Assembly: GCA_032158295.1 (NCBI GenBank)
Contig: CM063258.1
Span: forward strand, 10,930,583 to 10,994,582
Length of the DNA: 64,000 bases
Direction: 5' to 3'
From: Pycnopodia helianthoides
Lineage: Eukaryota > Echinodermata > Asteroidea > Forcipulatida > Asteriidae
The first letter of the stretch is position 1. Each line of letters starts with the position of its first letter. The position numbers were made by a program, and so were the translations under genes. Shown piece after piece: positions 1 to 12,700 of this stretch. Under the pieces are notes generated by a model. The model had not been told where the DNA came from and did not search any database. It saw only the letters and a list, made by a program, of their open reading frames with translations.

Positions 1-3000
1 CCGTCGATGCTTTGGCTCAGCGTGATGTACTTATTTATTCCAGATGGATCAGTGCTTTCTGTAACCATGACAACATTAATAATATATCAGGCCAGTATTC
101 CAACCCACTTATCAACAATTGCCCTATGTAAGTTCCTGATATGAAGGTCTATTATAAAGTACAGTGTTGCACTCAAGCTTACCCTCTAGTTTAGCGGCTA
201 CATCTTCTGAAGGTTTCAGTAGACCTGTCCAGATAGAAAAGTTAATCAGAAACTGAATTATTGTCTTACCAACTTCTACAGTATTAATAACAAATAACTT
301 AGTTTTGCCTTATTCTAATGCACCAACTGAAATTACATATGGATTTAGTTGCGAGTTTTGAAACAAACGTCTTGACATTTAGGTTGAAATTTTAAGAAAT
401 TGCTGGTTTGTGTCTTTGGTTACATCATGTGAATAAGGTCTATATGAAGAGATTCTGTGTGTTTGAACATTATCTACCTTGGTTAATGTAGGCCTTGCAT
501 TGAGCATACACTAGTTTGGCTGCCACTGGGTCTTCTAACAGCTTACTCTCTTTACTTACATCGAAGCACCATTTCTGGAAGGTCAGTTCTGAATAAAGAA
601 TCACAAAAATCACAATTAACATAATGCTGTAGTTGTTTGGAAGACAAACATTTCTTTTATATTGGTCACATAAAAAGGCAATTAAAGTAGCACTAAAAAA
701 CAATGTTTTTATTGTCAATTGTTGACCTAACAGGTCTATGTTTGTTTCTTTGAAAGGCCCCTAAAGTAAAAATTTCTTAGGAATATATTTTGAGCTACTT
801 CCTAATCCCCTATGTGTAGGAAAACTACTTGACATCCATATTTGGTTAATTTCATTGAAAAGTGAATTTCTGTAACCATTTAAAATGTTGCTCTCTTATC
901 TGGACAGCTGAGGGCGCTGTCGCAGTGATGCTATTTCAGGGAGAGACATGTTTTACTTCTGTTAAAAAAATGAAATTGTAAACCCCCAAATTTGCTTGTT
1001 AAAAGAGTTTGTGAGAAAAGTTTGCACTTTGGTTTGCTGCCATGAACTGACACTAACAAATCACTAAAGAAAAGAAAGTTTACGACAGCAAAATGTCCTA
1101 AATTAGGTCCTCTTTGTTGCGCATAAACTAATTGTAACATTGAGATTTCTGCCTGACACCACACTTTTGCTCATGAATATGGAAATTTGCATTATCATAA
1201 AATACAAAAGGCATCAAAATACCTCGGTTCATGGACCCTTTAAACATCGGCAGTTGACTATATTATGTCATGCTGCACTGATACTTCTTTCTTGTAAGGG
1301 CAGGGCATTTTTTTCCAAAGTAAAGGGCATCTCTATGAGGGACATAAAAATGTGTACTGGAACAATATAAGGGGCACCAAGGCAATGCCAGAGGCATGGA
1401 GGTGATTGCCTCCACGAAGAATCAGGCCTATCCAGTTCAAAGTAATATAAAGCAATTTGTTCATCGAATGATAATTGATATGTCTGGGAGAAAATTATCA
1501 ATAAAGATTGATTGATTGATTGAATTTATTCGGATAAAAATACAGCAAGAACATGCCAAAAATACATACATGTACACAACAACAGGAGAAAAGACAATGA
1601 AATAAAATTAACCAAAACAGAACACAAGTAAAATACAGCACTAAATTATCCAAGGATAGCCCCAAAAAGCCAATAACTTGGACTTATTTCCATTGTGGTC
1701 CTTAGATGACATCTTTTTTTTACCATGAACATCCACTGATACCAGATCAACACTTTTGAACTTTTTGGTTGGGTGTAGCAATCCTTGAAAGAGCCCAAAG
1801 AATTTGACACTGCTTCGCTGTAAACCTGAAAGGATAGTAGCAATATTATATCAATTATAAACAAAATAAAAAGTACTTTCAAGTGATAGCAAAACTTTAA
1901 TTCTGTGATTTTTATGGTGATATCTGCAATGATAGGCATTCCTGTTTAGCTTTGTGTTTTCCCCCGGCCTTTCACCTCAGAGGACCACAGTTTGAATCCT
2001 GCTTTGGACCAGAGCCTTGCATGGCATTGGGGATTGGGTTTTCAGTTCTAACCAGGGCCCAATTTCATAGAGCTGCTAAACACAAAAATTTGCTTAGCAT
2101 GAAATTTCTTTGTTGATAAAAACAGGGTTACCAACCGAATTGTTGCATATTGCCTGTTACTGGTATTCAGCTGTTGTTTGCTTGTCCTGAAAATCACGTG
2201 GAAATTTGGTTGGTAATCCTGTTTTTATCAATGAAGAAATTTAATGCTAAACAAATTTTTGTGCTTAGCAGCTCTATGAAATTGGGCCCTGATTGCGAGG
2301 GTTTTTAGTTCCTCAGTTAAGGATTTCCTCCCAAATCTAAAACTGAGATTTCTTCAAAATCTTCTCTTCACAGATATATTCACGCCAATAAGCAAGGCAT
2401 GTTTTTTAAAGGTTCCTTGGTTTCAGGGTTCCTTGTTTTCATTACCATAAAGGTATAACAATAATGATGATAAATAGTGACTAACAATAGTGTCTTAGAT
2501 CTAATAGTATGTGAATATTAGTATATTTCATAGGAAGGGCTATTTGACAGTCAATTTTACACAATTTTTTGATCGATTTAAACAAGTTTTTAAATAGCTA
2601 CATATTATGAGCACTTTTTAATTTACCCAATCCTTTTCCAACTATTAGGATGAAATCTTCGGCCAGCATTGCTTCTGCTTGAACTGGAATCTAAATGGAG
2701 TCAATTAAGACAAAATAAAAGGCTAAGGTCTACACTACAAATACATTTACTTTAATATTTGTTAATACCTTCTTTTTTAATCAACAACATTTTAAATACC
2801 CATTACGAACATCAAAATCAAACATCTGGTGAAATTGTAATTTTTATAACATTTCCCGTCAGTCAGGGGACAAGATCCCAAATTCGACCACCACCATTTT
2901 TCACTAATAGACATTTTTGTTTACAGATATAGTATATTAATTATTTAATCAACTGCGATTATGCTTTTGGTCACCCAAATATACATGTATTTACAAGTAA

Positions 3001-3492
3001 AAAAGTTGCAGTTTGATGTGGCATCTTTTCCATCAAAATGTCTGTATCCGACTGCCACTTTTTCATTCGTTTTGAAATAAAATAGTACATAGTTATCTTA
3101 TTTACTGGGAACGAGATATTGCTTTTGGTAACACCATGAATTTTCCTTCCTCCATAAACACTAACCATGTGGAATAAAGTCCTTCTTCATACATGAGTGA
3201 AAAAGTGGCAGTTGAATTGATAATTTTTTCCATTTTCTATAGTACTAGCACTACTAGTTTTACTCTTTTAAACTGTAAATATATTTTTACATTTGTTAAT
3301 ACCTTTGATTAATCAGCAACATTTTAAATAAATATATTGAAAACAACCCGATGAGACACACAAATCATGACAAGCATTCTGAAAATAAGGCGTCTCACTC
3401 ACCTGCACATTGACTGTTTCATCAAAGGTTGACACGAAAATCTTCGAGGCCATCTCAACATCTTTCTGGCTTTCCATTTTAAAGTCAATCAT
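1..3492 (-). CDS. Unidentified gene, first five exons (possible FERM-domain protein), partial
   Basis: Five exons on the minus strand join in phase: 3403-3492, 2627-2690, 1724-1825, 478-588 and 1-58 (cut by the window edge), giving about 136 codons. Each has a GT donor and AG acceptor where visible. The ATG at 3492 is the first after an in-frame TAA; a second in-frame ATG lies at 3477. The peptide has beta-strand-like segments (KIFVSTFDETVNVQIPV, LQRSSVKFFGLFQGLL), then LTFQKWCFD and a helix-like LLEDPVAAKLVYAQCKAYI. From memory, this order resembles the F1 lobe and start of the F2 lobe of a FERM domain as in SNX17. That is inference; I do not recognise the gene. Correct phase at every junction argues strongly that the exon set is real. 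It starts head to head with the AGPAT1 gene. Confidence 0.6.
1945..2460 (+). repeat. SINE-like repeat split by an inverted-repeat element
   Basis: The sequence from about 1950 (CCTTTCACCTCAGAGGACC, GTTTGAATCC) and the tail near 2400-2450 (TTCCTTGTTTTCATTACC) match repeats at 39722-39970 and 60510-60762. The middle is interrupted at 2055-2289 by an inverted-repeat element that begins and ends with GGGCCC. The insertion falls between TTTTCAGTTC and GGTTTTTAGTTCC of the older repeat. It lies in an intron of the left-hand minus-strand gene. Confidence 0.55.
2055..2289. mobile_element. GGGCCC inverted-repeat element (MITE-like)
   Basis: The ends read GGGCCCAATTTCATAGAGCT and its reverse complement, and the interior has no coding capacity. 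It matches at least nine other copies in the window (5846-6428, 30893-31072, 33207-33364, 33649-33880, 34571-34725, 36424-36614, 45361-45750 and 45890-46112). I could not see a convincing target-site duplication, so the transposon superfamily is left open. Confidence 0.7.
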
Positions 3493-3793
3493 ACATTCAC
3501 AATATTGTTGTTAAACTTCTCGCTCGACTGAGAATTGATGTCAACAGCGTGTAGCAACTCCAGTTACTACCCAAACATTCCAGTGACGATGTGTACCGTG
3601 CAGAGCGTGTCAGTCCCCGTTGACAGGCTTCCATTCAACACGCTGCTCGGAATCGGAAATCACGGGAAAAGAGGGCAGGGTACTAGACCATATTGTACCT
3701 CTGCTGGTAACCCTTACCGTTACACCACTAACGGAAATAGCCTGGTGCTTAGATGCAGAATACCAGTTGAAACCTATACAACGTTGTTCAAAA
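3493..3793. promoter_or_regulatory. Putative bidirectional promoter between two divergent genes
   Basis: About 300 bp separates the minus-strand ATG at 3492 from the plus-strand ATG at 3794. No TATA box stands out. The stretch is less AT-rich than the flanking introns and holds several CG dinucleotides (near 3522, 3585, 3640 and 3650), as expected of a short shared housekeeping promoter. Transcription starts are not visible from sequence, and part of it must be 5' UTR of both genes. Confidence 0.45.
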
Positions 3794-6700
3794 ATGGAGC
3801 TGGATGTGGTGCAAGTTTTTATCATTTCAGTTTTAGTACTTTTGCCGCTTCTTTATGAACTAAGCGGAACCTTTAAATACTACGCTAAGATGTGGTTATT
3901 TTACGTCATCCTTATGATTGGATCACTACTCACAATTGTATTGGGGTTGCATAGATGGCGAGATCCAGAGAATGCCAAGTGAGTTATTTTGTGTGATTTT
4001 TACTTGGTTCGAATGCTAGTCATCTCGTCCCAATACCCCCTAGCAAACTCGCCGACGACAAAGTCGTCCCCACAGCAAGCTCGCCCCTTACAAAGTCGCC
4101 CTTAAAGTTGTCCCAAAACAAAGTCGTCCACTGCTGATCTAAAACCTCATGATTTTAAGAGATTTGTGTAAGATCAGAAAGGTTGAATTATTTAAATGAT
4201 AATCATTGAAATTGCCAAAAGAAAAAAGAAAAAATACAAAATAGTGCCAATCTTTAATCAATATTAATAGTAGTAAGTACGCTGGACGAGATATAGTCCA
4301 GCATATTGGCACTATTTTATTTATGGGGCAAGGCAATTTAATTGTAAACCATCAAGTTCAAAGAGATGTCCAGTCCTTTGATAATGGTAGATTCTAGACT
4401 TTCTCGTTAATTCAGTAATTTTACCAAATTCCTCTCTCCAGTCTTCAGTCTGGTGCCCTTGGATTTGTATTGTGATTCGACCTGGGTTACACAAAATTGT
4501 TACACTGCAATCTGCACTTTCGCAACGGGCTTGTGGATCCTGCCTTCATAAATCAAACAAACATAATATAATAAAAGTTTCACAATATTAACTGCATCCA
4601 CAATGAATAACAATATTTTTTTATCAATAATTTGTTATGTCAAAGTAATCACTGTAACAACAGTGCTAGAAATTTAACTGGACCACAGGCCCTAGGCCAG
4701 TAGTTTGAGTGTCAGGCCAGTAAACTCATGACTGACATGTCCAGCGGTCTTGCGTTTTTCAATTGAATAATGATGCTTCACTGAATAAATGTCTTGAAAA
4801 AAGAAATTATGTTCAAAAGTTGAGTTTGAGTCTTAGAAACTGATTGTTTCGTTTAGCCAAACTAATTTGTTGAGACCGTCTCTTGATCAATAAGCTCCAT
4901 TTACCAGGAGCCCAAAAATATGCAAAACTAATTAATTTTATGAAAATCCATACAAACTACACTAACAACCTCATAGTTCTGAGCCATCGATTTATTGCTA
5001 AATCGAAAGCCTTCAATCATAAGACTTCAAGTTGTGTCAAATTTTTATGATGAAGAAAAAAGAATAATGTTACAATGATAAGGCTTCAGCCAGCAATTAT
5101 TAATTAGGGAATAACAGTGCGAACTGCCGGTCTTCACTGCGTGGTAATGACCGGGTTGGTGGCTGGCCATGTTAATGGACCGAGCTGAAGGCAAGGTCCA
5201 TTAACAGCGGCCAGCCACCAACCAAGGTTGGTTTCATCCAGCTACCTTAAATTGATACATAACATTGTCTGCGCGCTCACGCCTACCCATGGTATGTGCC
5301 CGCACGCGGAACCATCTGTCCTGCTCAACAACAAAAAATATATTAAAATTACGCACAAAGAAATGAGTTGATTTGATACCGGCAGTTTCCTGCGCAACAA
5401 GCACAAGTGCATAGGATTTTACACAACAATGTGCTTGTTTAGGGGCCATTTATTCGCTAGTTCACTGAGCCGGTCTTTATATTACATGTTAATACACCCC
5501 CACGTGACCAGTCTTCGACCAATCAGAGTGCATAAACTCTCCATGGTGTTTTTTAATATTGTTTATTACCTGATCAAATAAACAAGTAGTGATCACTTTC
5601 ATGTTTTTGCTAAACTATTTAACTGTTTGTATTTTCCACAGGTTAATTTGTTGGATTTTGTCGTACACATCTAAGTTATTCGGCATCCGAGCTGAGATAC
5701 GCGGTTCAGAGAATCTAAGGCATGATAAACCCTGCGTTGTGGTCGCTAACCATCAATCCTCACTGGACTTATTTGGTAATTATTATACAGAGTGGATCTT
5801 TAAATCTTTCATACCGTAGTCAAACTTTCGGACTTCCAGCCACCTGGGCCCAATTTCATAGAGCTGCTTAAGCACAAAAAGCAGCTAAGCACAACAAAAC
5901 TATGCTTACCAGAATAAGGTCACCAGCCAAACCACCATGTCACATGTACAATTTTGTGACTGGTATCATGCTCCTTTCTGCTTAGCAGACAATTGTTAAG
6001 CACTATTTTCTGCTTAAAGGAACATTACAGAATTGGTTTTTGCTAACAAAACAGTTGCTGGCAGTGTAAGCACTTCATGTAATCCACCATATACATAAAC
6101 TGACAAAACTGTAAAAGTTTGAGATCGATCGGCCATCTGGGTCACAAGAAAATAGTAAAAAACCGATTACACATTTGCATGAAATCATATAGATTCAACA
6201 AATGAATAAAACGCTCACTGAGCGATAAACTCCAATCGGCAAATTAGTTTATTCATTTCTCATCAAATATGGAATTTCAGACAGAAATATTTCAAGGGAC
6301 GTTTTCTACTATCATCATCATTAGACCGTGTAAGTTTTATGTAAATCTGTGATCAAAAAGTATATTTTACAAGTTTTTTTCTTACCAATTCTGTAATGCT
6401 CCTTTAAGCAGCTCTATGAAATTGGGCCTGCCCTGGATGAAATAGCCACCTGCCCAATTTGAATGTGCAATGTAATTCCGGCCACTCAGTCAAGCTGGCC
6501 AATCGACACACTTTCATAATTTACAAACCACATGTTTTTCATTGTATTTTAACCTTCAAGTACCGGGCCATAAAACAAAAGGATGTCAAGCAGATTCTGT
6601 AAAGAGATCTAGAAAGCTAACCTTGGAACTTGGCCGTGGGTAAAAATATAGAAAAAGGATAAAACCTGATAACCCTTGTTGTTATTTTGTCCGGACTAAA

Positions 6701-9700
6701 AAGAGAAATAAACACTTTATGAGTGCATTATTTTTGTGTGTACAGCCTGTATACATCAATGCAATACCTTTGTTCATGTTTAAATATGCAAATGAGTGTT
6801 CACACATATCACTGGAGTATATGGACATTTGCACATTAAATGTGTTGCTGAAATACATGTAGCTGCTTAAAACCCTCTTGCTGTCTGACCATTCAATACC
6901 ATTCACTGTGGTTTTGAATGATAGATAAACTATGCCAGCCTGCAATATGATTGATACCATGAGGGAATTAGTTATGTGCACAGTTGTGCCACCGTACACA
7001 ACCTTGGCAGTTGAATGGTTTTTGAATGGTTTCAAATGGTTGGTCAACTCACTGGAAAATGTTGCCAAGAGTCACTGACAGTAGGAGGGTTAAGATGTGT
7101 GACGTCTAAAATGCCAGGGTTTCCTCTTAACGTTTTCTGTGACTGGCCAGCAGGACCAGGTAGCTTGTCATTTCACTAGTCCGTCAGCTTTTTCACTGGT
7201 CCATATTTCAAATGAAATAGGGGATGCTTTTCAACACTAAACTAGCCAGTCGGACCAATTGGAGTGAATTCTGACTGGTCCTCAGGTGTTTTAACTGACA
7301 TTTGGCCAGCGGACCACTGTTATGGGAGAATGCTGAATGCTCTCTTCATTGTTGTAACTGGGAATGTGAATCCAAAGTGGCATCGATGATTATGACATCA
7401 AGCAAGTGAATTGGGTCAAAATACAGATTCGTTATGTTGCAGTGGTCAGTACAAATAGTACTGATTGAAAGAGGCTGGCTTATTTTGCTGACAGCCACAC
7501 TCTAAGTTTTTAGTGTTTTGGATATACAGTGGGATTGAAGTGATAAGTCTCAAACTCAGAATTATCTTGGTAGAAAAAAAAACAACAAGTTGTGGACAGT
7601 GGGTAACACGTAATACAAGAATCAAGTTGCTAAAAGAATCCAGTAGTTTTACTGCAAATTTGAATTTCAATTGTCCTTGCCCTATAGTCCAATAGTCACA
7701 ACAATATTCCTTTACAGTGGTATGTACTGCACATACCTGTACTAAGGTAAAACACAACAAAAAATAAAGAAAACATTGGTTAGTGTGTGTTGTCCATGAC
7801 CCCGTGGTGGTCTACAGAGCTTGTGTTTTTCTAACATCCTACATGTACAGGGACAGGGCTCGCCCTTAACACTAGCCCGGCCTACATTGTCTAGTAAAAT
7901 ATGCTATGGGCTAGTAAACACCACTTCTCAACTTGCCCTGTGGGCTACTAAAAACTGTGCAGCCTACTTGTTTAAAAATGCTCATTTCTTCCTTTTCAGA
8001 TGTGAATAATTAATGTATAAAATGTTTTAATTGTTCTTGAGTGTGTGAATATAACTTCATTTGATCATTAAACTGGTTGTGATCGTTTACATTAACACAT
8101 CAGAACATTACATTTATGGCAATTCCTGTTTAAAATATGGGCTACTAAAACTTCCTGGGGGCAAGTAAAATGCACAGTTTACTGGCCCGGCGGGCTACTT
8201 TACAAAAAGCTTAAGCGCAAGGCCTGAGGGATCTAATCAAGGTCAACCTGTTACAATATGGTACTCATAAAATACTCTAGTTAGATGCCGTCTGTCAAAT
8301 AGTAGACAATACATCCAGTGCTTTGTTCAGAAAAACCCTTCCAGGTGTTTCTATTGTTGAATGAGGGAACAAGTTGGAATTTAAATACGCCATTGTTTTT
8401 CGGAAGAGTAAATTAATTCCATCTTCTACATGTACTTTCCATGTGAAAACACGCATCCAACCATAGAGCAAGGACCAGACCTGTGAAAATTTCATCAAAG
8501 GTTGTCTTATTTTAGTAAAAAAAAAACCTAAAAGTGGTTTAGGTTTTGACTGGGATTTTGTGCGTGTTCAAATGTATACTTACGTATTTCAATTTTGGCA
8601 ATAGAAGTAAGCTTCACGGTGTTTTTGTTTGTTTGTTTGTTTGTTTTGGGGTTTTTTGGGGTGGGGGTGGGATCTTCTCAGGCTATTTTCTCATGCTAAA
8701 TCCACATGGCCATGACGGCAAGAGAATTATGATCTCGTTACCTGGATAAGTGATATGGCAAAACTTGTGAAACATTTTCAGACATGGACTGGTCTGATAT
8801 ACGACTGTTCGATTCAGGCTCGTTGTTTTCCAAAATGTCCTGAAATTTACTTGTGCAGTGGTTAAAGTAATCTTATTCACAGGGAACTGCTGACTCTGTG
8901 TTTACTCCAACCTACAGGAATGTACATGAACGGTGTCTGGCCAGAGAGATGTGTACCCTTGGCAAAGAAAGAGCTTCGGATGGTTCCATTTTATGGATGG
9001 GTGGCCTGGCTGACAGGGGCAATATTTATTGACAGACTTAACCCAGAGAGCGCTAAAGGGACCATTGAAGGAACAGTCAAAATCCTCAGAGACCAGAATG
9101 TAAGTAGAAAACTAATCTCTGCTTGGAAATATATCTTTGCCTTGTTACACCATCAAGCTCTTATCCATGCTAAAAATTACACAGTTCTGTGTCTAAATCG
9201 TAAAATTTTGACACGGTTTCAAGTTTGCCCTGCTTTCTCGTTTCTCCCTTCCCGACGCAAAATCTTTGCTATAATTCTCTACATGGGTCAATAACCGGCC
9301 CTCAACCCAACTCCTGAGCAGGGTTGGTTCAGACATCTGATCGAGCCATGTCCAATACAGATTTTCCGCCATGTGAAAAGGCCTTTTGCAGTCTGGTTCA
9401 TTCGTGACAATGATAAAGATAACCGTGTTAGTCCTAGAGATAAAGTAGCACTTTAAGACTAACTAATTACATAAAAAACTGCATGAGCTTTCGTAGTATC
9501 GGATGAAGTAGTTGTTGCTGCCAAAGCTCTTGCAGTTTTTTAATGTAATTAGTTAATCTTTAAGTGCCACCACTATCTTCCTTGATTCATTCTTACCAGT
9601 GTAGTCATATGGCTTCATGCTATTAAACAGTGTTAAAGTGGATTCAGAAAGGTCATAGGTAAGGCTGGAAATCTAGAAGTCTGTCTGTATTGTATTTCAT

Positions 9701-12700
9701 CTGTCATGATCCATTTGCATCACTTCTATTGAGTGTGTTCATTTTGAACAGGTAGGTGGTAAACCTATACAGATGCAAGTACAACAACATATTGCCTATT
9801 ATAAATTAAACTTGTACACATTGCGCTTAACATATTGTGCTGAACGCACAATGGACATATGGATTTTCGGCTTAGAATCAGAACATTAGTGGAAAAGCAA
9901 TACTTCTGCTACAGCTGTTGTTAAAAAAAAAAGAAAAAAAAAAGATGAGTACGGTTTTGAGAAACATTTTATCAAAATAACCTACAAGTTTCATTGTAAA
10001 GGTGCTCAATTTGAAAAAAGTGTTATAATTTAAAGAAAAGAAAAATGTACCCAGACAGTTTCCCTTGTGGTTTATTGCTTGATATTTGAAATAAAAAAAA
10101 GTTGCATCCCCCAGGTTGTATTGTAAATTTGGGTGTGGTCCATGGCTACACAGTGGTTAACGGTTTGTATTCAAGTAATTAACTAACACTCTTCAGATTC
10201 TATGTTCAACTCACTAGGTTACTGTGTCTCTTGAGGTATCTACTGTACTTTACAGTCTAGACTGTGTGGCTCAAAACTGAACTAAAACTTAACTGCTTTT
10301 ATTTAAAGGGAAGATACACGATTGGTAATCACTCTAAAAATTAATGAAATTAACAATAAAAACTGACTTTGTTAGAAGTACAGCAACTGTTGATAGTATA
10401 AAGCATTTTGAGAAATATTTAAATTCAAAATAATGTGGATATGGAAACATTTCTCAGATCGTGTATTCCTATTAGGGATTATTCTTTATGTGTTGACATA
10501 TTCGCTGCGGATTTTGGCGATATTTCAAAAACGCGACCACCTTTTGAAATGAAATTTTTATACAGGTTAGTTTTATTGTATATATCTACATTTATATAGG
10601 ATTAAAACAATCAAACGGTCCCCAAAACTATAGGTGTACTTTCCCTTTAATAGTGTGGTGTTTTTTTTTGTTCCAGCTGAAACTTTGGGTATTTCCTGAA
10701 GGAACAAGAAACCATGATGCTGGATTATTACCATTCAAGAAAGGTGCCTTTCACCTGGCAATTACAGCTCAGGTAAGAAGATTCAGAGATAAAAGCTTTC
10801 TGTGTATGAATTACATGAATTATAACTGGGCTGTTGTGGCTGAGCGTTCTATTGAATTGGACTCAAGCTGTTGGTGACAGAGTGTGGGTTGGTCCTGTCT
10901 TGAGGCAGGACACTTGACCATAGTTGCTTTGTCCTTCGAATGTATAGTGTCCTTTGTGTTGTGTAATGCACATAAGAATGACCCAGTGCACTTATTGTTA
11001 AAGGTACATTACAGAATTGGTAAGAAAATAAATTGTAAAATATACTTTTTGATCACAGACTTACATAAAACTTACACGGTCTAATGATGATGATAGTAGA
11101 AAACATCTCTTGAAACATTTCTGTCTGAAATGCCATATTTGATGAGAAATGAATAAACCAATTTTCCGATTGGAGTTTATCGCTCAGTGAGCTTTTTATT
11201 CATTTGTTGAATCTATATGATTTCATGCAAATGTGTAATCGGTTTTTCACTGTTTTCTCGTGACCCAGATGGCCGATCAATCTCAAACTTCTACAGGTTT
11301 GTCAGTTTATTTACATGGTGGATTACATAAAGTGCTTACACTGCCAGCAACTGTTTTGTTAGCAAAACCAATTCTGTAATGTTCCTTTAAGAGAAGGAGG
11401 TTTGCCCCATTGGATGTGATAAAGTGATGTGTAAAAACTGCCTGTTATCTGGTATGATTGTAATTAGATTTAGTCTGGTGACCTACTGTTCATGTAGAAC
11501 AATCTTTCCTCATGCTAGTTAAGAGTTCAAGGAGGTTTGCCCCATGAGTGTGATAAGGCGCTATGTAAAAACTGCCTGTTATCTGGTATGATTGTAATTA
11601 GATTTAGTCTGTTGACCTACTGGTCATATAGAACAACCTTTCCTCATGCTAGTTATGCTTGGATTATGATTCATGTACATGTACATCACTAGTTTTTGGA
11701 ATTGTACACGTGTACATTCAGTCACATCCTCTAGTTTTTATTAGGCTTGTGTACAACCAAACTATAGGTGGTTGAGTTTTAGAGAAAAAAAGCAAAAAGA
11801 AGAGTTCTGTGTCACGAGTTCACAAGTTTAAATTAGCAAATTGAAATAAGAATCACAGAAAGAACCAAGTTTTGGGGCAATTTATTACACATAAAGGAAA
11901 ATACTTTGCAGCACAGACACACTAACTGACGATACAGACACGTCGAGTTCATAAACAATAAGATTTCAGATGAAGTGTAAATATTACTATTTTTCACCAA
12001 TCATACGGTGTACCTTTAATGTTGCCTTTTTGTTTTATTGTATTGTTCCTTGACTTCTAAGGTGCCCATTTGTCCTGTCGTGTTCTCGTCATACTCAGAA
12101 TTTTACAGCAAAAAAGAAAAGCGTTTTGGAACTGGTGAGTTAATGCATGTAATATAGGAGTCAGTCCATGTGTATATTAATGCAGTACAATGGATGGTGT
12201 ATGCTGCGTGTAGTATGCAAGATTAGCTGCACATGAAATATAGAACATGGAGGAATTGGTTTGCTCTGTTGCTATGATTGGCTGCAGACTGTGCTGCATT
12301 ACCTTGTAAACCCTTATAAGGTGCTCATGAATAGGTCTCATTGTTCAAATTAGCTCTGTATATCGGCCACAAAAATAATGTGCCTTTTGAGATCCCCGAT
12401 AAAAAGCACAAAGTGAAAATTATGATTATTATACATATAAATTTTGAATTATACTTTGGAGCTTATTATGGTTTAAAAGAACATTACAGAATTGGTAAGA
12501 AAAGAACTTGTAAAATATACTTTTTGATCACAGATTGACATAAAACTTACACGGTCTAATGATGATGATAGTAGAAAACATCCCTTGAAATATTTCTGTC
12601 TGAAATGCCATATTTGATGTGAAATGAATAAACTAATTTGCCGATTGGAGTTTATCGGTCAGTGAGCATTTTATTCATTTGTTTAATCTATACGATTTCA

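Noticed and set aside
1268..1501. 77-codon minus-strand open frame in an intron of the left gene
   Set aside because: It does not fit the exon phases of that gene and has no recognisable domain.
3620..3793. 58-residue N-terminal extension of AGPAT1
   Set aside because: It could begin only at TTG; the first ATG in frame is at 3794 and gives the normal family length.
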